Both the position numbers and the translations under genes were made by a program. Of a DNA stretch of 64,000 nt, positions 57,208-64,000 are shown in pieces. Within the stretch, counting starts at the first letter, position 1. Every line of letters begins with the position of its first letter. The stretch covers positions 39,774,194-39,838,193 of the forward strand of contig CM064870.1 of the NCBI GenBank assembly GCA_032719365.1, written 5' to 3'. This DNA is from Prinsepia uniflora. Lineage: Eukaryota; Streptophyta; Magnoliopsida; Rosales; Rosaceae. The notes beneath the pieces are model-generated. The model saw nothing but the letters and a program-made list of their open reading frames with translations, made no database searches and was not told the DNA's origin.

Positions 57208-60200
57208 TGACACGACCTACCCCCAATCCCCCGAGATTAAGGCCTAAGCCATGCTCCCGTCTAACTTACATGCGACATGAAGGTGAAATCAACGTCCAAC
57301 CTCCACGTAACACGTAAGCCGGACAAGGGATTCCCAAGCGAATCGTCCAAAAACTTTTGGACTTCCCTGAACGCACAGAACTTGTTGTGGATCGTGTCTG
57401 TGATGTCTCCCTCTCTCAAATAACAGCCCGCACCGCATCAAACCTGGAGGGTATCAAAAACATAAAAAGACTGTGAGTGGACAAAAATAAACAATACGTT
57501 CTGAAAACAGGTTATAGAAAAGTATATTTATACCCTCCACGTAAAAACCAGCGCATGCATATGAAAACCTTGTCATAAAACCATTTCATATCCAAGATAA
57601 GAAAACCATCAATGAAAACCAGAATCATTTCTTTTTCTCAAATTCGTAACTCAAATCGAGGGCCTTAGTCCAAAATCATAAATCCTCATCAAAGTACGGG
57701 AACTCAGCCCAAAACTCATTAAATCAAATCATCCGGGCCTCAGCCCAAAACATCTCAAAACCAATGAAAAAAAAAATTAAAATATCAATCAATCAAGTTG
57801 CTGAATCTCAAGCGCGCCGAGTCTTTAAACTCAAAACACATGCGCATAATCAGGCATTCCTGGGATATCAACGAGTCTTTAAACTCAGAACACAATCAAC
57901 AGCCCTCAGGGGATATCACAATAACCGAGTCTTTAAACTCAAAACATATCAATCCAGGGTCCTCCCCCGTCAATCAACCGAGTCTTTAAACTCAAAACCA
58001 GATCCAACCATATCCGGGTCTTTAAATCCAAAACCAAGTTTCAATGGGTCTTTAAACCCAAAACCAAGTGAAAACCATAGAAAATCCATATCCGAATTCG
58101 CAATCATGATTCCGTAAGCTAGCATCTAGAACCATCATTCCGAACTCAAACTCAGAAATTCACTTTCAAGCTCCAAAACCGAATCAGGAATCATATTTCT
58201 GAAATCCAGTTCCAAAACCCGAAATCACATTTATCGAAATCACTTTTATGAATAGGGCTTCAAGCCCGAAATCAATTTTCCAAAATCCATTATAAATCAT
58301 TTAAAATCAAATCATATTTCAAATCACAAAAGCAAACCATCAAAACCATGAACAAATCACAACATAAACCGTAAACTCGTAAAACGTGCAAATATGTAAT
58401 TATCTCGAAATACGTGTAAAACCGTAAATCATCAAGATCATAATCATAACCATAGAAATCACGTATAGAAAACAAATAAAACATTTATGCATGCATCATA
58501 AGTTGGAAAGCAAAGTCCACTCACAGACCATTAGCGTCGCTGCCTCGATACGCGCGCAATTACGCTTTCTAGGCTAATCCACTATCACCAGCTTTCCTGA
58601 ACCTGTCCAAATCCCATAAGAAGTTCACTAACTATTCCATAAAGCTTCTACTAAAGCCCCGTAATTTTCCCAAATTTTTAACTATTTTTAAATGAGCCCT
58701 AAAACCTTCGGACATCCCGAAACATATCGAGACAATGTCCGATCGACTCGAAACTAATCCCAAAATGTTCGTTACATCGATTACATCATTTAACATGTTG
58801 AACACTTCCCCATACGAGAACAATGCGCTCTGACGCACCGCATAAAGGTGATGCGCATGGGAGCCACGCGCCTACTGTTCATCTCATTCAACCTTGGTCA
58901 GACCGGGTCTGAACCGGTTTGAATTGACCAAGTCCAGCCGAACCGGCGGTCACGGTTCAGGGTCCAATTCCAGTCAGATTTTAGTCTTGTTTATTCCATT
59001 AATTTCGTCCTTTCAGTCCCATTTCATTTATCTAATTAAAATATGGAATTGAGACCTGAAACTAACTTCCCACTTCAAAGGAGAAACTGGACACTGGTTG
59101 TCGTTTAGTTGCCGTGTTTCCGGCCACCTCCTCTCCTCCTGTTGATCTTAATCCATCTCTAGAACCTCCAGAAACAATTCCCAATCATCACTAACGATCA
59201 TAAACATCTAAAACACAAGTTTCCATTTTCAACTAAAACTAACCAAGTCACAGGCTCTACGACCACCGTCCACGACAGGCCCTCCTTCCCCTCTCCTCAG
59301 ACACGTCTCACCTTTCTGATCACCAGCTAATTGATTAGAACCATTATTAGTGGCCTAAACTAAAAGTCCATTTTCGAATTCAAGAACAGGGCTCACTGTC
59401 CTCACCTCTTTTCGACCACCACCATGCACGACTGTGCTTTGTAAGAGGACCACCACACTCCTTCTCAGCTGTTCTCTCATTTTCATTCACAAGTCACCAC
59501 CAATTATTGAGGTTTGAAAGCAACGTATGGATTGGGGTTCTCTCTATTTTCTGTTTTCCTCCCATTATCGTGCCAGACCAATTTAAGCCATCAAAAACAA
59601 TTGTGAGGCGGTTACAAAGTTCCACGGCCTTGCAGACATAGGAAAAGTGTCCTAAATCTGGTGGTCAACCATCCTTAGGCAGCCACATGTCCAAATCTGT
59701 AATGACCCGTCCCGAATATTGGGATTTAATAATATTTAATTGTGATTTACTAATCTGGGATTAGTTGGGCGATTTCGGACGAATTGTGCGAAATGACCGT
59801 TTTGCCCCTAGGCGTGGGCAAAACGTTGACTTTTAATTCGGATGGTCAAATGGACTTTGACCGATGACCGTGACATAGTTCGGGACGTCACGAGTTCATA
59901 GACAGGTGGCACGTTCGATTCCGACGTTCGTGGTGAAAGTTATGATGTACGGAAGCCCAGGGGCATTTTCGTAATTTGGACGAAAGAGGGGGAATTGTTG
60001 ACTTTTTGACCGGGATGTCCGATGGCCGAGGGCCAAGGACCGTTACGTAGGTTTCGTCGATGCGAATCCAACGACAGGCGGCACGCCGAAATCGGAGATT
60101 CGACGACGAAGTTATGGGTCACGGAAGTTTGGTTTCGTTATGCACGCATTACGAGGCGTGGACACGTGGTGTTCTCTGATTGGTCTGAATTTCTGAGTGG

Positions 60201-63200
60201 GACACGTGGACCACTAACCTTTAATTATTGGGATCAGATCTGGATTGGTCAGATTGTTTAAAATATAGGATTTAAATAATATAAAGTATTTCCCACTTAT
60301 TTTTCATCTTTTGATCTGGACCCTTAATCTCAATGGTGAGATTGAATCTGGACCATTCATTTTTCCTTATCATCTCCCTTCCCATTTTATATTTGCTTAC
60401 CTGCACAACCATTCGAACCGTGCACCCAAAACCTTCACACATCTCCTCTGTGCACATGTGTGGGTCACTGAAATTGTGAGAACCAGCGGGAGGCGGCAGG
60501 ACGTCGGCGGCGGCAGCGGTGGTCCACGGCGGCCGTGTAAACCCGGGAGGAAGTTTGCCCAGGTTTTTGGAAATCGACGATCCGTCGTGTTTCTGAGCTC
60601 CTTCTCGACTCCTTTGGGACTTAGGGTCAGAAACAGACACGGGGGACTGGGTTTCGAAGCTCGAAGTGAGCTGGGCACGGCGGGGACGGCGGTGCCCGTA
60701 ACCCGGTTCGAAACCAAAAATGGTGAACGGGTTTTGGATGGGTTTTGGACGTTGGATTTGATCCTACGGTGTTCTCTGAGCATAAACGAACCTTGTGGAC
60801 GTGATTTTGGGACTCGAGGCGGCCGGAATCGGGAGGAAGGACGATCGGAAAATTCTGTGTTTCGGGTTCGAGTCAGAGGTAATAATCTGGACGTTACTTC
60901 TAGTTTTTGATTCCACATAACTGTTGGTTGAACTCAGACGATCTTGCAGGTGAAAACCCCGTCCAAAATGATGGAGAAATGACCGAGAACCGGTCGGGTT
61001 GGCCCACGGGTCACGGCGACCCGTTTACCAGTCGTTCGGGTTGAACGACGGTGAACAGTACCCGGCGCGTGGGTTTCACGCGCAGGGAGTTCAACCGGCG
61101 CGTGGGGGCGCGTGTGAGGTAATTTTGGGAAACTTCCAACATGACTTTTATCCTATACATTGTAACGAACATTTTGGGATTGGTTTCGTGTCGATCGGAC
61201 ACCGTTTCGTTATTGTTCGGGATGTCCGAAGGTTTTAAATCTAGTTTAAAAATACGTAAAAATTCGGGAAAATTACGGGACTTGAATAGGATGTTAATGA
61301 TGAGGATAGTGATCCTCTAAATTGATTTGAACAGGATTGGGAGTCCCGGTGATAGTGAGGTGGCCCGGGAAGGCCTATGGCACGCGTATCGAGGCGCTCG
61401 GTTAAACGGTCTGTGAGTGGACATTGGTTTCATAAATTCGATGCATGCATAACTGTTTTATGATTGTTATAATTATGATTAAATGATTTACTTTGGATAT
61501 CGGTGAATTTAAAATGATTTCACGCATTTCGATGTGAATTACGTATTTGCACGTAAACCGAGATTTTCTGGATTTTCACCGATTTCCATAAATGTGGTTG
61601 GATATGATTTCATGAAACGGTTACGAACTTGAATAATGTAAAATCGGGCCAGGGGCCCAGTTGAACTATGAAATCGGGCCAGGGGCCCAGTTAACATGTG
61701 GATCGGGCCAGGGGCCCAGTTAACTTGTGGAATCGGGCCAGGGGCCCAGTTGATTTCTACACCTGATTGCGGGTCGGGGACCCTAAAATGGAATTGAATA
61801 AATGTTTCCTGGTTTACATTTTATATATGTTCACATGCTGGAATCTATAAATGGTTTTGATGATATTTCGGTTATGGCACGTTTCACGGTATTTGGGCAT
61901 GAGACCCGTTTGATGAAACGTAACGAATGGTTCGGATTTTATCTACGTATACCTATATGTTTTGCATGTGGATATCGATAAAATGTATTTAGTACTGCAC
62001 TGTATAGATCCTTCCATATTATATTGTCTCCTCCGGCGAGGTACCCCGGAGAGGTCACGGACGTCTAGTACGTCCAGCGTCTATGACGCTAAGCATCGGG
62101 GATGCTGTACCCGAACGGGGTTCGGGGAATGAACTCGGAAATTGAGACCCGAGTGGCACGCGTAGCCTTGTGATTGTGACCTTATTGACGTCAGGGACGT
62201 CAGACATCAGGGATGTCGGATTGGAGTGTATAGTGCAGTGGCTAAAATAATGGTTATGGTTTATATGCCTTATGGTTCATATTACTGGATTTACGAAATA
62301 ACTCTTGGATTTACTTTTGGAAATTGAACTATGCTTTGGTTTCCGGGCTAAGGCCCTAATGGTTATTTCTAAATAATTATGGAATTATTGGTTTTGGTGC
62401 ATGCATATGATTTTACTGAGGGGCATAAATGTCTTATAAATGTTTTAAACAGACTTGTTTATTTTCGTCCACTCACAGCTTTTGTTTTCAATGCCCTTCA
62501 GGTTGATTCCGGATACGACTGCAGCAGAGACTTGAGCATCGCACACCTCCTCCATCGATCCTTACGCACTCTGGAAGCCCGTTTGGGCAATGGCAATCGA
62601 TTATCCCTTGTCTGGCGCCTCTTGTCAGACGGGAGCACGTCACATTCCATGGTAATCCCGGGGGGATTGGGATGGGTCGTGTCAAAATCAAACTGGGCAC
62701 AGATCCTAATGCAACCAAATGACCAGAATGCCCCCAAATGACAAATTACCATTTTGCCCCTCACGTACCTAGCCTCGTAACTCCGTCGTCCGAGCTCCAA
62801 TTGACACATGCCGCCTGTCATTGTATTTAGGGATTCGAGCCCTACATAACGGTCTTTGAATTACATGAAAAAGATGTGTCAATTAAAAATACAACAATTT
62901 ACCCCTTTTAACCACATTACCAAAATACCCTCGACCTTCCGAACATCATAACTTCGTCCTCGAATGTCAGAATCGGACGTACCACATGTCTATGACCTCG
63001 TGACATCCCGAACTACGTCACAGTCACTGGCCAGAGTCCATTTGACCACCTGAACAAAAATTCAACCATTCACCCAATTCTAGGGGAAAAACCGTCATTT
63101 CGCACCGTGTGTCCGACATTACCCAACTGATCACCGATTATCTTGACTAATCTGTCATTAACCACTAATATAATCCTGATTTCTGGGATGGGTCGTTACA
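57208..63200 (-). repeat. 5' LTR of copy 3, split by a solo LTR
   Basis: LTR sequence 57208-59697 continues at 62690-63200; removing the insertion gives about 3.0 kb. In + coordinates it runs TGACACGACC to GGGTCGTTACA. It has CTGTGAGTGGAC 57471-57482 and GTCCACTCACAG 58515-58526, and the TTTAAAG-loop array (57815-58060). Confidence 0.92.
59698..62684 (+). repeat. Solo LARD-A-type LTR, 2987 bp
   Basis: TGTAATGACCC to GGGTCGTGTCA, with a perfect AAATC duplication (59693-59697 and 62685-62689). It contains CTGTGAGTGGAC 61411-61422, four GGGCCAGGGGCCC units (61646-61760), mini-hairpins GACGT/ACGTC (about 62190) and GTCCACTCACAG 62467-62478. The GC-rich stretch 60470-60900 holds overlapping open frames on both strands (199 and 173 residues) with no domain; I take them as chance frames. 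Confidence 0.94.
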
Positions 63201-63205
63201 GATTG

Positions 63206-63794
63206 CGAAATGGTTTTTCATATACCATCGTTTATTTAAGGATTATCTCCTCCGGGGAAGGTTGTTAGCCTAGGTGGACCCCGGAGTAGTCATGGAGTAC
63301 TAACTGAGTGGAGTCACCCCCGTGGGGTACCTTACCCTCAGGAAGGCATTTATGGGATATAACCCTCAGGGAGGGTCAATGATCTACGGACATTGACCTG
63401 GGTGGACCTTGGGGAGATTTGGGATTTGATACCCCGGGTAGCACGCGCGTAGCTTTGGAAACCCTGACAGGATTGGTTATATGGTAAATGGTAAACATGC
63501 ATTATTGGATTTCAGAAATGGTATTTTTGTGTTTTATGGATTTTGGCAGTGTTCCATTTGGATGTGGATTTACGGATTTTGGTATTCTATGGTTTTGGGC
63601 TGATTTCCCACGTATGACTTGGATTTTCGGAATTTGGGCTGAGGCCCTAATAATGGTTATTTGAATAAATGGTTTGATAAATGGTTTTCGTATGCATGCA
63701 TGCTTTTTAGTGAAGGGCATAAATGTCTTTTTATGAAATGAGTTTTTATTAAACTATTTATTTTCGTCCACTCACAGCTTTTGTTGTTTTTAAT
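63206..63794 (+). repeat. Continuation of the LTR begun at 39838
   Basis: After the GATTG copy the LTR resumes with the TTTTTCATATACCATC box, CCTCCGGGGAAGG, GCATGCATGC (about 63693) and GTCCACTCACAG 63766-63777. It breaks at TTTTTAAT, just before the expected CCCTTCAGGTTG, where another LTR begins. Confidence 0.85.
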
Positions 63795-64000
63795 TGTAAC
63801 AACCCATCCCAAATTCTGAGATTAGATTAGTGACTAATGGATGATTAGTGAGTTTAATCGGTGATTAGTTGAGCGAAATCGGACGGACGGTGTAAAATGA
63901 CCATTTTACCCCTAGTCTTGGGTAAAATGTTGACTTTTGACTCGAGCAGTCAAACGTACGAGGACCGATGACCGTGACGTAGATCGGGACGTCACGAATC
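63795..64000 (+). repeat. Start of another LARD-type LTR, cut by window end
   Basis: TGTAACAACCCATCCC and the following ATTAGATTAGTGACTAAT box are the first 206 bp of a LARD LTR, closest to the one at 39838. It inserted in the LTR above. The rest lies beyond the window. Confidence 0.85.

Larger units (their letters stand above)
42007..63200 (-). mobile_element. LARD-B copy 3: complete non-coding LTR retrotransposon with nested insertions
   Basis: A perfect GATTG duplication flanks it (42002-42006 and 63201-63205). The 3' LTR is 42007-45286 and the 5' LTR is 57208-63200 less one insertion; without insertions each is about 3.0 kb. Primer site 57193-57204 and purine tract 45287-45304 fix the - orientation. 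The interior is about 3.84 kb after removing copy 4 and contains no gag or pol. LTR divergence is plainly greater than in LARD-A copies 1 and 2, so it is older. Confidence 0.95.

Noticed and set aside
60311..60910. 199-residue open frame in a GC-rich stretch
   Set aside because: It lies wholly inside a solo LTR with perfect target duplication, overlaps a 173-residue antisense frame and has no recognisable motif; high GC alone lengthens chance frames.

Overview
The window is plant nuclear DNA from a heterochromatic, probably pericentromeric, block. It holds no intact host gene, no tRNA or rRNA gene and no CRISPR array; every kilobase I can assign belongs to a transposable element. Initiator-Met and Asp tRNA primer sites, Ty1-copia and Athila-like Ty3-gypsy coding remnants, very long LTRs and a hAT-type MITE point to a dicot. 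The abundant 9.8-kb non-coding LTR element recalls elements described in apple and pear genomes, but I cannot confirm the species.

Layout. 1-7558: right-hand part of a non-coding LTR element (LARD-A copy 1, + strand), inserted in a related LTR (LARD-B) that continues at 7559-10139. 10140-15614: decayed copia element on the - strand. 15615-39837: decayed Athila-like gypsy element on the - strand. It sits 9 bp inside the end of the copia 5' LTR and is itself split by a MITE (16927-20632) carrying a solo LTR (17148-20318), by LARD-A copy 2 (22904-32686) in the integrase gene, by a truncated LTR (34608-36539) in the reverse transcriptase, and by another LTR starting at 39838. That LTR (39838-42006, resuming 63206-63794) is split by LARD-B copy 3 (42007-63200, - strand). 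Copy 3 contains LARD copy 4 (47010-55082, + strand), a solo LTR (59698-62684) and a small MITE (42718-42987). A further LTR begins at 63795 and runs off the window.

Target-site duplications fix much of the order: GATTG (copy 3), TTGTG (copy 4), AAATC (solo LTR in copy 3), CTTTG (109-bp mini-element), TGTCCAAT (MITE), and imperfect CGAGG/CAAGG (copy 2) and TAACC/TAATC (solo LTR in MITE). The deepest chain is copia > Athila > LTR at 39838 > copy 3 > copy 4, five levels.

The LARD elements have LTRs of about 3.0-3.3 kb starting TGTAACGACCC and ending TGTCA, a Met-initiator primer site and a purine tract, but no recognisable gag or pol. They must move with enzymes supplied in trans. The main unexpected signal lies inside them: a dense series of short perfect hairpins (5-8 bp arms, 3-7 nt loops, often one every 30-50 bp). 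Several arms differ between copies by paired, compensatory substitutions, and the LTRs share a 12-nt inverted pair about 1.0-1.4 kb apart. This looks like maintained nucleic-acid structure in place of coding capacity.
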